Assembly (NCBI GenBank): GCA_017860375.1
Contig: JAGDMB010000002.1
Coordinates: forward strand, 1 to 34,872
DNA from: Bacteroidota bacterium
GTDB lineage: Bacteria; Bacteroidota; Bacteroidia; Bacteroidales; UBA10428
Direction: 5' to 3'
DNA: 34,872 bases
The position numbers and the translations under genes were made by a program. Every line of letters starts with the position of its first letter. Positions within the stretch are counted from its first letter, which is position 1. This document shows, piece by piece, positions 16,270 through 25,773 of the stretch. Below the pieces are notes generated by a model. That model was not told the DNA's origin and searched no databases. It saw nothing but the letters and a program-made list of their open reading frames with translations.

Positions 16270-19200
16270 ATGGAAGGTCTGTTTCTATTCCTCTATGGCT
16301 TCTTTAAGAATAAGCGAATTTTATTCTTTATCCTCGTTTTGACCGTGGGTCTGATTGCCTTATTTCTGGCCAGCCGGATAAGCTTTGAAGAAGACATTAC
16401 CAAAATGATTTCAGGGGCTGATAACAAGGCGAAAATCACCCAGGCTATAGAAAAATCCGGATTCCTTGAAAAAATCATTATCACCGTATCCATGGCGGAT
16501 ACGGCACTACCACCTGATCCGGAAAGGCTGATACATCAGGCTGCAAAGCTTGCCGATACGCTGCAAAGCAAAACGTTTCGACCGTACGTCAGAGGGATCA
16601 CATTCAGGATATCCCCGACCGCAATAGAGGATGTATTGGATATTGTGTACAGAAATCTGCCTGTTTTTCTTGAAGAAAAGGATTATCTCAGCCTTGACAC
16701 CCTGTTGACTCCTGCAAGAATTGAGGAGAATCTCAGAAACAACTACAATACCCTTTTATCCCCTGCCAGTTTCGCCATGAAAAAGATGATCGTGCGTGAT
16801 CCGGCAGGACTAAGCAGTGTAGCCCTGAAAAAACTCAGCGCTTTTCAGCAGGATGAAAACTACCGGATCATCAGCGACTGCATTTTTTCCAAAGACAAAA
16901 AACATCTCCTGCTCTTCGTGACAACGGTTTTCCCTGCCAGTGCCACTTCGCAAAACGCGGTCTTTGTTAAAATGATGGATCGGCTTATTTCGTCAATCGT
17001 GGAGCAGAACAACAACGAACTGAACATTGAATATTTTGGCTCAGCTGTGGTTGCAGTGGGGAATGCCGAGCGTTTAAAAAAGGACATCCGGTTGACCCTG
17101 TCCATTACGCTGGTCCTGCTTCTTCTGATCATCAGTTTTTCCATCAAGAAAAAGAGATTGTTTCCTTTTATTTTCCTGCCGGCCATTTTCGGTGGCCTCG
17201 TTGCACTTGCCGTCATCTATCTGATCCAGGCAAAAATATCCATTATTTCTCTCAGCATCGGTACGGTTATCCTTGCCATTACGGTTGATTATTCGCTCCA
17301 TATTACGATGCATTTTAAGCACAGGCATGCCATCGTGGAAACCATTAAAGATGTATCTTTTCCTATTATTGTATGCGGATTTGCCACTGCTTTTGAATTT
17401 CTCAGCCTGGTATTTGTTTCATCAGAATCGTTGCATGAACTGGGTATATTGGCAGCCATAAGCGTCATTACCGCCTCTTTTTTCACGATGGTGGTGATGC
17501 CTCATATTCTTGATCTGACGCGGGGAAAAGAGGACAAAACGGAAGAAAAAAACTACCTGGAGCGTATCCTGGATAAAATTACCCGGTATGATTTCCATAA
17601 AAACAGACTGCTGCTGCTTTTCATGATAATTTTCACCGTCGTTTGCTGGATATTCATTGATAACGTCGGCTTTGAAAGCGATATGATGAAAATGAATTAC
17701 ATATCCGACAAATTATCACAGACAGAGGAAAACCTGAATAGGATCAACAATTACAAACTCAATTCGGTATATGTCATTGCCCACGGTGACAACATTCAGG
17801 AAGCCTTATCGCACAATGACAGGCTCGTGGAAAAGGGGAATGAATTCCTTCATGAAAAAAGAATACAGAACCTGAGTTCCCCGGGAACTTTGTTGCTTTC
17901 CGATTCCCTTCAGCAGAAGCGTATCGATCGATGGAATGCTTTTTGGACAGAAGGAAAAAAGAAAGATTTCCTGAACTGCTTTGATCAGACGGCCAGGCAG
18001 ACCGGGTTTAACTCAAGCTCCTTCGGTGGTTTCCATGATCTGGTCAACCGATCCTATTCCGTCCTGGATACCCAGGATTTCAACCGGTTGCAGACGCATT
18101 TCTTCAATGAGAACATACGCATAGGGCCCGGACTTTCCACGGTGGTATCCGTGATTAAAGTGGATGATGCGAACAAGGAACCTTTGATTGATCAGATAAA
18201 TACACTTGATGGACTCGTCGTGATGGACAGGAAATCCATTCTTTCCGGGATGGTAGAGACGTTGGGGAAAGATTTCAATTTTATTGCCAATGTAAGTTTA
18301 TCGCTTATCCTGGTCATCCTTATCCTTGCATTTGGCCGTTTTGAACTGGGTTTTATCACCTTTATTCCGATATTTCTCAGCTGGGTCTGGACTTTGGGAA
18401 TTATGGGGATGGCCGGAATTAAATTCAACATTTTCAATATTATAATTTCTTCCTTTATTACGGGCCTTGGCATTGATTATAGCATCTATATTATGCAGGG
18501 GCTGGTACAGGGGTATAAAAGCGACAACAAGAGCCTGTTGTCTTACAAAACCTGCATACTGATATCGGTTATGATCTCCATATCGGGTACCGGTGTTTTT
18601 ATCCTGGCAAAACATCCTGCCCTGAATTCCATAGCCGTTATTTCCATTATCGGTTTGTCATCTGTGGTGCTGATATCCTATACCTTTGAACCGGTTTTAT
18701 TTTACTGGCTGGTAGTAAAAAAGGGCAGGAATCGTCTGTTACCCATTACCTTATCCGATATCCTTTTCAACCTGGTAGCCGCACTCTTTTTTATTCTGGA
18801 GTTTGTTTTCCTTATGATGCTCCGCATCCTCTTATTCCCGTTACCGCTCAGGAAGGAAAGGAAAAAACGGATCCTGCATGTGGGTTTCAGCTGGAGCCTG
18901 AGAGTATTGGCCTACGTTCCGTTTCATATCCGGAAGAAAACGATCAATGAAAGCCATGAGGATTTTCAAAAACCTGCCATGATAATATGCAATCATAAAT
19001 CCCATCTTGAAGTTCCGTTTATCATGAAAATGAGCCCGAACATTATTGTTCTTACTGCCAGGTGGGTCTGGAACAATCCGTTCTTTGCACCCGTCATCCG
19101 GTATCTTGATTATTATCCTTTGAATGACGGGTTTGAAACCATTTACGAAAAGCTACAGAAAAAAGTGAAGGAAGGGTATTCCATTATGGTATTCCCGGAG

Positions 19201-20133
19201 GGAACCCGTTCACCGGATTCCTCAATAAAACGCTTTCATAAGGGTGCTTTCCTGCTGGCTGAAAAGATGAACCTGGATATTGTTCCGATCATCATTCATG
19301 GGACAAAAGATTGCATGAATAAGGGGGAAAATCATATTAAGGGCGGAAGCGTCACGGTTAAGGTTTTTCCACGCATCAAAGCACAGGATAGGAGTTTTGG
19401 CAATGATTACCACGAAAAGACCAAATCGTTTCAGCGGTTTTTCAGGGAGGAATACCGCCGGATGCAAATTGAACTGGAAACTCCGGCCTATTTCAGAAGG
19501 AAGCTCATCCGGAATTATATATACAAAGGGCCCATACTGGAATGGTACACGCGGATCAAGCTTTCGCTGGAAAGCAACTATGAATGGTTCCATAATCACA
19601 TTCCCCGCGATGCGACTATCGTTGATATCGGCTGCGGATATGGAATGATGGCGTACATGTTGAATTTTACATCGGACAGCAGGAATATCCTGGGTATTGA
19701 TTATGATAACGATAAGATTGAACTTGCCAACAATTGCCTGTCTAAGAACGACAGGATCCGGTTCATTGCCGCTGATGCGGTGACTTATGATTATGCACCT
19801 TCGGATGTGTTCCTGTTAAGTGATGTCTTGCATTATATGCCGGAAGAAAAACAGGTGCAATTGCTGACTCGATGCATCGAATGCCTGAAACCCGGAGGTC
19901 AGATCATTATCCGGGATGCCGATAAGGACCTGCAGAAAAGACACCTGGGAACCCGGTCCACGGAGTTTTTTTCGACGCGCTTTGGGTTCAATAAAGCAAT
20001 CCATAAAAAGCTTTACTTTTTCTCGGGGAAGAAAATCAGGGAAACAGCAGACAGGCAAAATATGGAACTGGAAATAATCGATCATACAAAGCTGACTTCA
20101 AACCTGCTTTATGTCATGAAGCATAAATCGTAG
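16270..20133 (+). CDS. MMPL/RND exporter - PlsC acyltransferase - SAM methyltransferase fusion
   Basis: This single 1287-residue frame joins three activities. Residues 1 to about 840 are an RND/MMPL exporter with two repeats: a lone helix at about 15-34 and a cluster at about 275-415, then a lone helix at about 450-470 and a cluster at about 680-830. Residues about 860-1090 are a PlsC acyltransferase with NHKSHLE (Asn908, His909; the family Asp is Glu here) and FPEGTRS (975-981). Residues about 1100-1287 are a class I methyltransferase with VDIGCGYG (from 1118), the acidic strand GIDYD and LKPGG. In other aryl-polyene clusters these parts are separate genes. The product could acylate, methylate and flip the polyene lipid across the inner membrane. 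The frame has no internal stop, and it follows the glycosyltransferase by 3 bases. Confidence 0.87.
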   Translation: MEGLFLFLYGFFKNKRILFFILVLTVGLIALFLASRISFEEDITKMISGADNKAKITQAIEKSGFLEKIIITVSMADTALPPDPERLIHQAAKLADTLQSKTFRPYVRGITFRISPTAIEDVLDIVYRNLPVFLEEKDYLSLDTLLTPARIEENLRNNYNTLLSPASFAMKKMIVRDPAGLSSVALKKLSAFQQDENYRIISDCIFSKDKKHLLLFVTTVFPASATSQNAVFVKMMDRLISSIVEQNNNELNIEYFGSAVVAVGNAERLKKDIRLTLSITLVLLLLIISFSIKKKRLFPFIFLPAIFGGLVALAVIYLIQAKISIISLSIGTVILAITVDYSLHITMHFKHRHAIVETIKDVSFPIIVCGFATAFEFLSLVFVSSESLHELGILAAISVITASFFTMVVMPHILDLTRGKEDKTEEKNYLERILDKITRYDFHKNRLLLLFMIIFTVVCWIFIDNVGFESDMMKMNYISDKLSQTEENLNRINNYKLNSVYVIAHGDNIQEALSHNDRLVEKGNEFLHEKRIQNLSSPGTLLLSDSLQQKRIDRWNAFWTEGKKKDFLNCFDQTARQTGFNSSSFGGFHDLVNRSYSVLDTQDFNRLQTHFFNENIRIGPGLSTVVSVIKVDDANKEPLIDQINTLDGLVVMDRKSILSGMVETLGKDFNFIANVSLSLILVILILAFGRFELGFITFIPIFLSWVWTLGIMGMAGIKFNIFNIIISSFITGLGIDYSIYIMQGLVQGYKSDNKSLLSYKTCILISVMISISGTGVFILAKHPALNSIAVISIIGLSSVVLISYTFEPVLFYWLVVKKGRNRLLPITLSDILFNLVAALFFILEFVFLMMLRILLFPLPLRKERKKRILHVGFSWSLRVLAYVPFHIRKKTINESHEDFQKPAMIICNHKSHLEVPFIMKMSPNIIVLTARWVWNNPFFAPVIRYLDYYPLNDGFETIYEKLQKKVKEGYSIMVFPEGTRSPDSSIKRFHKGAFLLAEKMNLDIVPIIIHGTKDCMNKGENHIKGGSVTVKVFPRIKAQDRSFGNDYHEKTKSFQRFFREEYRRMQIELETPAYFRRKLIRNYIYKGPILEWYTRIKLSLESNYEWFHNHIPRDATIVDIGCGYGMMAYMLNFTSDSRNILGIDYDNDKIELANNCLSKNDRIRFIAADAVTYDYAPSDVFLLSDVLHYMPEEKQVQLLTRCIECLKPGGQIIIRDADKDLQKRHLGTRSTEFFSTRFGFNKAIHKKLYFFSGKKIRETADRQNMELEIIDHTKLTSNLLYVMKHKS

Positions 20134-20169
20134 ACAGGATATCAGGCCGACACAAAAAGACGAAGGCAT

Positions 20170-22659
20170 TTAAAAACGGAATACGCCGCTGATTTTGAAA
20201 GCGAATTTATGGGTATCGGGATGATCAAGATACGTTAGGCGATGCACAAGATCGGCCCGGAAAAATTTGAAGATATTTTCAATTCCATAGGATAGTTCTG
20301 CATAAGGTTTGTCATAGGAAAGGGTATAGAAATCCGAATAATTGGACTCCGGATTAAACAATCCGTTTGCAGTATAATCGAAACTGCCAAAGGCCGTATG
20401 AGCGGTAACCACGGTTCGCCATTGAAGTTTTTTCAGTAACGGAATCCTGCCCAGAATAAGACCATCCATATGATAGGCCAGGAAGAGTTCCAATGCCTCA
20501 TCAAGGACGAATTCACCATAATTCATCAGGTTGTAAGTACGGTTCGTTCGAAAAAAGGACTGGTTTCCTGCAAGGGTGATTAAAAGCGGATAGGGCAACG
20601 GATCGTATGCTTTTGTGAAGCGTATGTCATATACAAAGGCACCGGCCCCGCCGGCCGTAAAACTATGATGAATTCCAACGACAAACTTTTGATAATCAAA
20701 ATCACCATTAAGAAAATCTTTAAAGCCTATAAAATAACCCAGGCTAAGTTCAGGATATTTATTGAAGTTTACCGGAAACCTTCTGTTCCCATCCAGAATA
20801 TAGGTTGCTTTGAGCTGATAGCGCAGGATACATCCGATCTCACTGGTGATATAATCCGTTGCCAGGCTCATGGTTGAGGTATCGGTGATCCATGCAAAAT
20901 TAAAATCAGGACTCACCGGTTCGAAGGTCTTTTGCGTATAAATAATTTTTCCCTGCATCCCTTTGAAAAGATCCGATTCTATCCAGGTTCTTATTACCCG
21001 TGACCAGGCCATTTTATCGGAACCACCGGAGGAGGTTGCAAAAGTCAGAAAACTGCTCTGGGAATAGAATTCGTCCAACGACCCGACATTTTCAATATCA
21101 TTCCTGTATTGGATTCCTGTTTTGAACCAATGTTTTTTGGACAGAAAATATTCAGTCTGAACCGATCCTTTAAAGCGGCCGTCACGTGTCCCGTAAGCAA
21201 GGTATCCTTCCAGGATCCATTTCCTGCTGAAGTTGATATTGGTCCTTCCACCCAGCCGGAATCGATTTCCTTCCACCGGATTACGGTTGTATAGCAAGAG
21301 GTAAGGTCCCGCTTCAAAACGGCCAAAATTGTAATACCCTGTAATGGAAGCTTCAATAAGGTTTGCGGTTATCTTTACCTTGGGCACGCTTTTCAGTGAA
21401 TCAATGCGTTGGAATGCAAGACTATCCGTACGTTCGAGGGAATTAAGGCGGTTGGATACCCAAAAGTCTTGATTATAGTCCTGTGCATCCAAGCTCATTT
21501 TCAGCTCAGAGCCATAAAAACCGGGATCCACGGGCTGATTCACAATAATGTGTGACTTTTTCGAGTAATTATTCACAAAAATATTGGCTGCATCCGCCAT
21601 GAAACGTGTTTCAATTGCAAACCAGGCCCCGGAATCAACAGGTTCGTAATCCTGCTGTATTTTAATACGCTGGATAAAGTTCAGTTCTGCCTTTTTGCCT
21701 ATTTCAACCGATATTCTCTTTAGCGCATACGTTGTATCATGTATCCAGAAGGTTCCATGAAATACCGGATCTTCTTCGCGTTTTGGCATGAAACGTACTT
21801 CATAACAAAAGTATTTATGGTCAAGGACCATGCTGTCGATGATATAGTATTTATAATACATGAGGCCAAAACGGGAGAGAGGGGAAATAAAACTCTTATC
21901 GATTATGGGAATATTGTTATCAAAGAAATAAAAATTTTCCTGCTTGCTGACCAGCTGAGCCACCATATCGGTATTCTCAAATGCTATTCCCTCTGAATTA
22001 ACGGCTTTGATATGAATGTATTCGCGTTTTGGTGATTTCAGGTAATAATTTTCGCTAAGCGATTCATTAATATAGGAAGGGAGCGCCGGAATATCTTCCT
22101 CACCTGTTTTAACGGCAAATTCATCAAATTCCTTTGAAAAAGGATTAAAAAACCTTTCTTCATCCGGTTCATAACTGAATTTTCTGAGGAAAACAGTGGA
22201 ACGGGAGTAATTCTCATACTGATAAGCCGATAGTTTATCAATGGTATTGGACTCATTATTTTTCCAGACTTTCCTGAGCAGGATGTGGGCCGGATTTTCA
22301 CCCGGGGTCACGGTGATTTCTTCCAGGGTAAACATCGAAGGATGAAGTTGAATATCCATTACCTGGACGGTATCCGGTTTTATTCCAACCGTTTTGGATT
22401 CATATCCGATCAATAGGACGATCATCGAATCACTTTTTGTTTTTCCGGTAAGGGTATAACTTCCGTCAAATTCCGTGACCGCACCATAGGTTGCACCTTT
22501 GAACACCACGTTGGCAAAAGCGATTGGTTCAAGGGTTTGTGCATCGGTAACTTTTCCGGTTACGGTAGTTTGCCCGAGCACCAGAACAGGAGAAAGGAAA
22601 ATCAGCATAAAAACTAAAAAGACCATTTTTCGATGGTTTGATAAAAAGGGATCCTGCAA
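20170..22659 (-). CDS. DUF5686-type outer-membrane protein with carboxypeptidase-like domain
   Basis: This 829-residue protein has an N-terminal signal peptide ending near VLVLGQ (residue 30). A CarboxypepD_reg-like beta-sandwich follows (about 31-115; TVTGKVTDAQTLEPIAFANV and TEFDGSYTL are typical). Next comes a central domain, and the long C-terminal part is rich in alternating aromatic strands, ending in FKISGVFRF. A terminal Phe is the usual outer-membrane barrel insertion signal. The layout is that of DUF5686 proteins, widespread in Bacteroidota and of unknown function. It is convergent with the exporter fusion (36 bases), so a link to the polyene locus is possible but not shown. The ATG at residue 12 is an alternative start. 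Confidence 0.75.
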   Translation of the reverse strand: MQDPFLSNHRKMVFLVFMLIFLSPVLVLGQTTVTGKVTDAQTLEPIAFANVVFKGATYGAVTEFDGSYTLTGKTKSDSMIVLLIGYESKTVGIKPDTVQVMDIQLHPSMFTLEEITVTPGENPAHILLRKVWKNNESNTIDKLSAYQYENYSRSTVFLRKFSYEPDEERFFNPFSKEFDEFAVKTGEEDIPALPSYINESLSENYYLKSPKREYIHIKAVNSEGIAFENTDMVAQLVSKQENFYFFDNNIPIIDKSFISPLSRFGLMYYKYYIIDSMVLDHKYFCYEVRFMPKREEDPVFHGTFWIHDTTYALKRISVEIGKKAELNFIQRIKIQQDYEPVDSGAWFAIETRFMADAANIFVNNYSKKSHIIVNQPVDPGFYGSELKMSLDAQDYNQDFWVSNRLNSLERTDSLAFQRIDSLKSVPKVKITANLIEASITGYYNFGRFEAGPYLLLYNRNPVEGNRFRLGGRTNINFSRKWILEGYLAYGTRDGRFKGSVQTEYFLSKKHWFKTGIQYRNDIENVGSLDEFYSQSSFLTFATSSGGSDKMAWSRVIRTWIESDLFKGMQGKIIYTQKTFEPVSPDFNFAWITDTSTMSLATDYITSEIGCILRYQLKATYILDGNRRFPVNFNKYPELSLGYFIGFKDFLNGDFDYQKFVVGIHHSFTAGGAGAFVYDIRFTKAYDPLPYPLLITLAGNQSFFRTNRTYNLMNYGEFVLDEALELFLAYHMDGLILGRIPLLKKLQWRTVVTAHTAFGSFDYTANGLFNPESNYSDFYTLSYDKPYAELSYGIENIFKFFRADLVHRLTYLDHPDTHKFAFKISGVFRF

Positions 22660-22787
22660 TGAAAATAAATGAGGATGTATTTTGTTATTTTTCAGACATC
22701 AAATATTCCTGCAGAAATCTTTTGTACTGGATGAAAATAATTATCTGAACTAAGGTAAAAGCTATGGATCTGATATGCAAATTTAAA

Positions 22788-22819
22788 TTTGAATAATTCA
22801 GCAGAAAATGGTATTTTCG
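22788..22819 (+). promoter_or_regulatory. Candidate promoter for the secreted 201-residue protein
   Basis: TTTG (22788-22791) is followed after 20 bases by TATTTTCG (22812-22819), matching the -33 and -7 boxes of Bacteroidota promoters with the C variant in the -7 box. The start codon lies at 22842, giving a short leader of about 17 bases. Confidence 0.45.
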
Positions 22820-22841
22820 GTACAAATTAAAACTTACAAAC

Positions 22842-23447
22842 ATGAAAAAATTATTTGTATTGGTTCTGCTTCTCGCCATGGTGCCCGGAGCAATGCTTAA
22901 TGCCCAAAAGATCAAGATGAAATCTGGAACCCTTGATTTTTTAAAAGGACAGACAAGCCTGCTGGTGAAGTACGATTACAGCAATATGGCAGTTGGGAAA
23001 TTTACGGATGAGGCAGAATATATCGCCAAGAAAAAGGCTGAATACAATGAAAAGGAAGCAGGTAAAGGAGACAAATGGGCAGAGGCCTGGGTTGCTGACA
23101 AGTCAGCAAAATATGAGCCGAAATTTGAAGAACTTTTTAACGAGTATTGTTCAAAAAAAGGACTTACATGCAGTCAGACCGCCGATGCTGCCGAATATGA
23201 AATGCTTGTGCACACGTTGTTCACAGAGCCCGGATATAATGTAGGTGTGTCGCGGCAAAACGCCTATATCGATGTGGAAATTTCTTTCAAAAAGATAGCC
23301 GATGGTGAAGAAGTAGCCGTAATGAGTGTAGACAATTGTCCCGGAATGGGTGCCATGGGATATGATTTTGACACCGCCTTCAGAATTGGGGAATCCTATG
23401 CGAAGCTCGGTAAATCATTGGCCGGACTGGTGCTGAAAGTTCTTTAA
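22842..23447 (+). CDS. Secreted protein of unknown function
   Basis: The 201-residue protein has a classical signal peptide: MKKLFVLVLLLAMVPGAMLNA, cleaved near residue 21. The mature part begins with a strand-rich segment, then a lysine- and glutamate-rich helical stretch (about 63-105, EYIAKKKAEYNEKEAGKGDKW), then a mixed region holding two cysteines (CSKKGLTC) and a third in VDNCPGMGAMGYD. I do not recognise the family. It stands alone, with its own candidate promoter and a strong terminator downstream, so it is probably monocistronic. It is not obviously tied to its neighbours. Confidence 0.75.
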   Translation: MKKLFVLVLLLAMVPGAMLNAQKIKMKSGTLDFLKGQTSLLVKYDYSNMAVGKFTDEAEYIAKKKAEYNEKEAGKGDKWAEAWVADKSAKYEPKFEELFNEYCSKKGLTCSQTADAAEYEMLVHTLFTEPGYNVGVSRQNAYIDVEISFKKIADGEEVAVMSVDNCPGMGAMGYDFDTAFRIGESYAKLGKSLAGLVLKVL

Positions 23448-23468
23448 CAGAAAAATATTGCAGGAGGT

Positions 23469-23509
23469 AAGCCGGTTCTGTCGGATCATTCCGATGAAAC
23501 CGGCTTTTT
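23469..23509 (+). terminator. Rho-independent terminator with nested hairpin
   Basis: The perfect 9-base arms AAGCCGGTT (23469-23477) and AACCGGCTT (23498-23506) enclose a second short stem TCGGA-TCAT-TCCGA, and a T run continues to 23509. It lies 21 bases after the stop of the secreted protein. It abuts the stop of the convergent acyltransferase gene but lacks a matching A run for strong termination on the other strand. Confidence 0.75.
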
Positions 23510-24654
23510 CATTGGCTGCGATTCAGATTGATGACGGGATTGGCGTACATTTTCAGGAATATTTCCCGTGCTGAATTTCCATCCTTATCCAGTTCCTTCA
23601 ATTCACTCTCCCGGTATTCACGGAATGTTTCCTCTTCCGCTTTTGTATAAAAGGATTCATATTCACGGGTATTCATTAAAATATCATACGCTATATAATT
23701 GTTTGGCCAGCATTTATAATGACTGTATATTTCCGCATCGATCCGGTTCGTTAAATGGTTCAATTTTTTGCCAGGGGTATCCTCAGAATCTGCCAGTTTG
23801 AGGTACTCATTTACAGGTTTCCCTATGGAGAGGTGTATTCTGCCTTTAGGCTGCATGATGCCCCTTATGATACTGATTAAATCTTCGTCGGATTTTTTCT
23901 CGTATGTACCCATCCGGGAAAGCATGATTTCTTTAATTTTCAAAGCACAACAGGGTTCATATTCATATGAAATCGCAAGAGGGACTATATTGAGTTCATG
24001 GAATGCAGGGTAAAAATCTGCCCCGGTACTCATGTTGAACATTTTAAGCAAACCCGTTTCTGTTTTATCGTCCCCGTCTTTCGTGCGCCCGGGACGCTGG
24101 GCAATCCAGATGGAGGATTTTTTATCACGGATGGAATGCCGGATGTAGGCTGACAACCGCTGCGAGTTTCGGAAAAGTTCCATTTTATTTCCTCCACGGA
24201 TTACCTTGAGCATACGGTTCACTTTTCCCAGGTCGGTAGCCAGTTGGCTGAACAAAAGATTATTCCCATAGGTGATTTCGGAGACAGAAAGCCCGTTGTC
24301 CACCAGCAGTATTTGAAAAATGGCGGAATCCAGCACAATATCCCGATGGTTTGATACAAAGAGATAAGGCATGCCGGGAGTTAATTGTTCAAAACCATCG
24401 AATGTCAGTCCCTTTGATGTTTTATTAAGGATCGAATACACCAGGGGATGCATGAAGGAAAGCTGAAAGTCATCGATGGAAAAAGTATCGGCCAGTTTCT
24501 GCTTGATCTGATTTTTATCCTGACCGGAGAAAAGAAAGTCAAGGATTTTATCAAATGCAGGGTCCGAGATTATTCTTTTCAGCGCCGGATTGATCTCGTA
24601 GTCGAAATAAGGACGAATATCCTCAAAATCATCTTCCATGATCATTTCTGACAT
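23509..24654 (-). CDS. PlsC-like glycerolipid acyltransferase of Bacteroidota type
   Basis: The 381-residue soluble-looking protein has an acyltransferase motif FVSNHRDIVLDS around residues 99-110 (His103; the acidic residue is Asp105 or Asp109). A motif III-like block IWIAQRPGRTKDGDD takes the place of FPEGTRS. The C-terminal LAISYEYEPC and the last 100 residues are not in standard PlsC. The NHRDIVLDSA form is one I associate with a Bacteroidota family annotated as acyltransferase or glycerol acyltransferase. It probably acylates a phospholipid precursor or a related lipid. It begins 12 bases after dusB and is likely co-transcribed with it. Confidence 0.75.
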   Translation of the reverse strand: MSEMIMEDDFEDIRPYFDYEINPALKRIISDPAFDKILDFLFSGQDKNQIKQKLADTFSIDDFQLSFMHPLVYSILNKTSKGLTFDGFEQLTPGMPYLFVSNHRDIVLDSAIFQILLVDNGLSVSEITYGNNLLFSQLATDLGKVNRMLKVIRGGNKMELFRNSQRLSAYIRHSIRDKKSSIWIAQRPGRTKDGDDKTETGLLKMFNMSTGADFYPAFHELNIVPLAISYEYEPCCALKIKEIMLSRMGTYEKKSDEDLISIIRGIMQPKGRIHLSIGKPVNEYLKLADSEDTPGKKLNHLTNRIDAEIYSHYKCWPNNYIAYDILMNTREYESFYTKAEEETFREYRESELKELDKDGNSAREIFLKMYANPVINLNRSQ

Positions 24655-24666
24655 ATTTATACAAAT

Positions 24667-25644
24667 TTAATTGTAAATTTCGATAATACGATCCAGCAAC
24701 GTATGAATCTCTTCCTGATCCATACTGGTGACCAGCTTTAAGCGGATCTCCCTGAAATTTGGCAGGCCCTTGAAATAATTGCTGAGATGACGCCGCATTT
24801 CGTAAATACCGGCCGGGATTCCTTTCCATTCAATGGATTTGACAAACTGTCCACGGGCCAGTTCCACCTTTTCAGCAAGGGTCAGTTCAGGCAGAAGTTC
24901 TCCTGTATCCAGAAAGTGCCGGATTTCTTTAAATATCCAGGGACGGCCAACCGCACCTCGTCCAATCATGATCCCGTCGATGCCGTAACGGTCAAATGCG
25001 GAGGCAGCACCCTGGGGTGAAATAATATCCCCATTTCCGATTACGGGAATTTTCAGACGCGGATTTGCTTTCACTTCTCCGATCAGGGACCAGTCTGCAG
25101 AGCCTTTGTAAAGCTGTGCCCTTGTCCGGCCATGAATGGTGATGGCTTTTATTCCCGCATCCTGCAAGCGTTCCGCAATTTCAACTATATTTCTGTTGTT
25201 TTCATCCCAGCCCAAACGGGTTTTAACCGTCACAGGCAACCGGACTGCCTTAACAACGGCCGCTGTAATTTCGGTCATCAGGGGTATGTTGCAGAGCATT
25301 CCGGCCCCGGCTCCCCTGTTGGCTATTTTTCTTACGGGGCAACCAAAATTCAGATCGATCAGATCGGGACCTGCAGTCTCGGCTATTCTGGCTGCTTCTA
25401 CCATACTGTTCAGCTGGTGACCGTACAGCTGAATACCAATGGGACGCTCATATTCAAATAGTTCCAGTTTCTTAAGGCTTTTTCTGGCATCCCGGATCAG
25501 ACCATCCGATGCAATAAACTCAGTATACATGACATCGGCTCCGTAATGCTTGCACACATACCGGAAAGATGGATCCGTTACATCTTCCATTGGGGCAAGA
25601 AACAGGGGCTTGTCACGCAGAAATATGGGACCTATTGTAACCAC
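24667..25644 (-). CDS. dusB: tRNA-dihydrouridine synthase
   Basis: This 325-residue FMN TIM-barrel enzyme reduces selected uridines in the tRNA D-loop using NADPH. Diagnostic segments are LAPMEDVTDPSFR (16-28), MYTEFI, and DLNFGCPVRKI (97-107) with the catalytic Cys102. RGAGAGML, TVKTRLGWDE and TIHGRTRAQLY follow, then GNGDI and MIGRGAVGRPWIF. These fit the DusB/NifR3 group best. The start ATG at 25644 is preceded by a divergent intergenic region shared with the CPBP gene. The function is confident; the choice of DusB over other Dus subfamilies is slightly less so. Confidence 0.9.
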   Translation of the reverse strand: MVTIGPIFLRDKPLFLAPMEDVTDPSFRYVCKHYGADVMYTEFIASDGLIRDARKSLKKLELFEYERPIGIQLYGHQLNSMVEAARIAETAGPDLIDLNFGCPVRKIANRGAGAGMLCNIPLMTEITAAVVKAVRLPVTVKTRLGWDENNRNIVEIAERLQDAGIKAITIHGRTRAQLYKGSADWSLIGEVKANPRLKIPVIGNGDIISPQGAASAFDRYGIDGIMIGRGAVGRPWIFKEIRHFLDTGELLPELTLAEKVELARGQFVKSIEWKGIPAGIYEMRRHLSNYFKGLPNFREIRLKLVTSMDQEEIHTLLDRIIEIYN

Positions 25645-25663
25645 AAGCTGAGAATAATAGCGG

Positions 25664-25671
25664 CAAAATTA
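25664..25671 (-). promoter_or_regulatory. Candidate -7 box for dusB
   Basis: On the minus strand this reads TAATTTTG, an exact TAnnTTTG -7 match about 20 bases upstream of the dusB start. No good TTG -33 box is present at the expected distance, so it is only a weak candidate. Confidence 0.3.
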
Positions 25672-25709
25672 CAAAAAAAGTCTGCGCGAAAGGCGGTTCT
25701 TGGGATGAC

Positions 25710-25740
25710 TTGGGCAAATGGTTAAAATACTTTACTTTTG
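25710..25740 (+). promoter_or_regulatory. Candidate promoter for the CPBP protease gene
   Basis: TTG at 25710-25712 is followed after 20 bases by TACTTTTG at 25733-25740, an exact match to the Bacteroidota TAnnTTTG -7 box with the usual spacing. The start codon is at 25774, giving a leader of about 28 bases. Confidence 0.5.
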
Positions 25741-25773
25741 CTGCCTGGCATAACCAAGGGATTCCATCATTAA

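Noticed and set aside
1092..20133. Complete flexirubin locus
   Set aside because: I see no FabH-like dialkylresorcinol synthase or DarA-type protein in the window, so only an aryl-polyene type pathway is supported.
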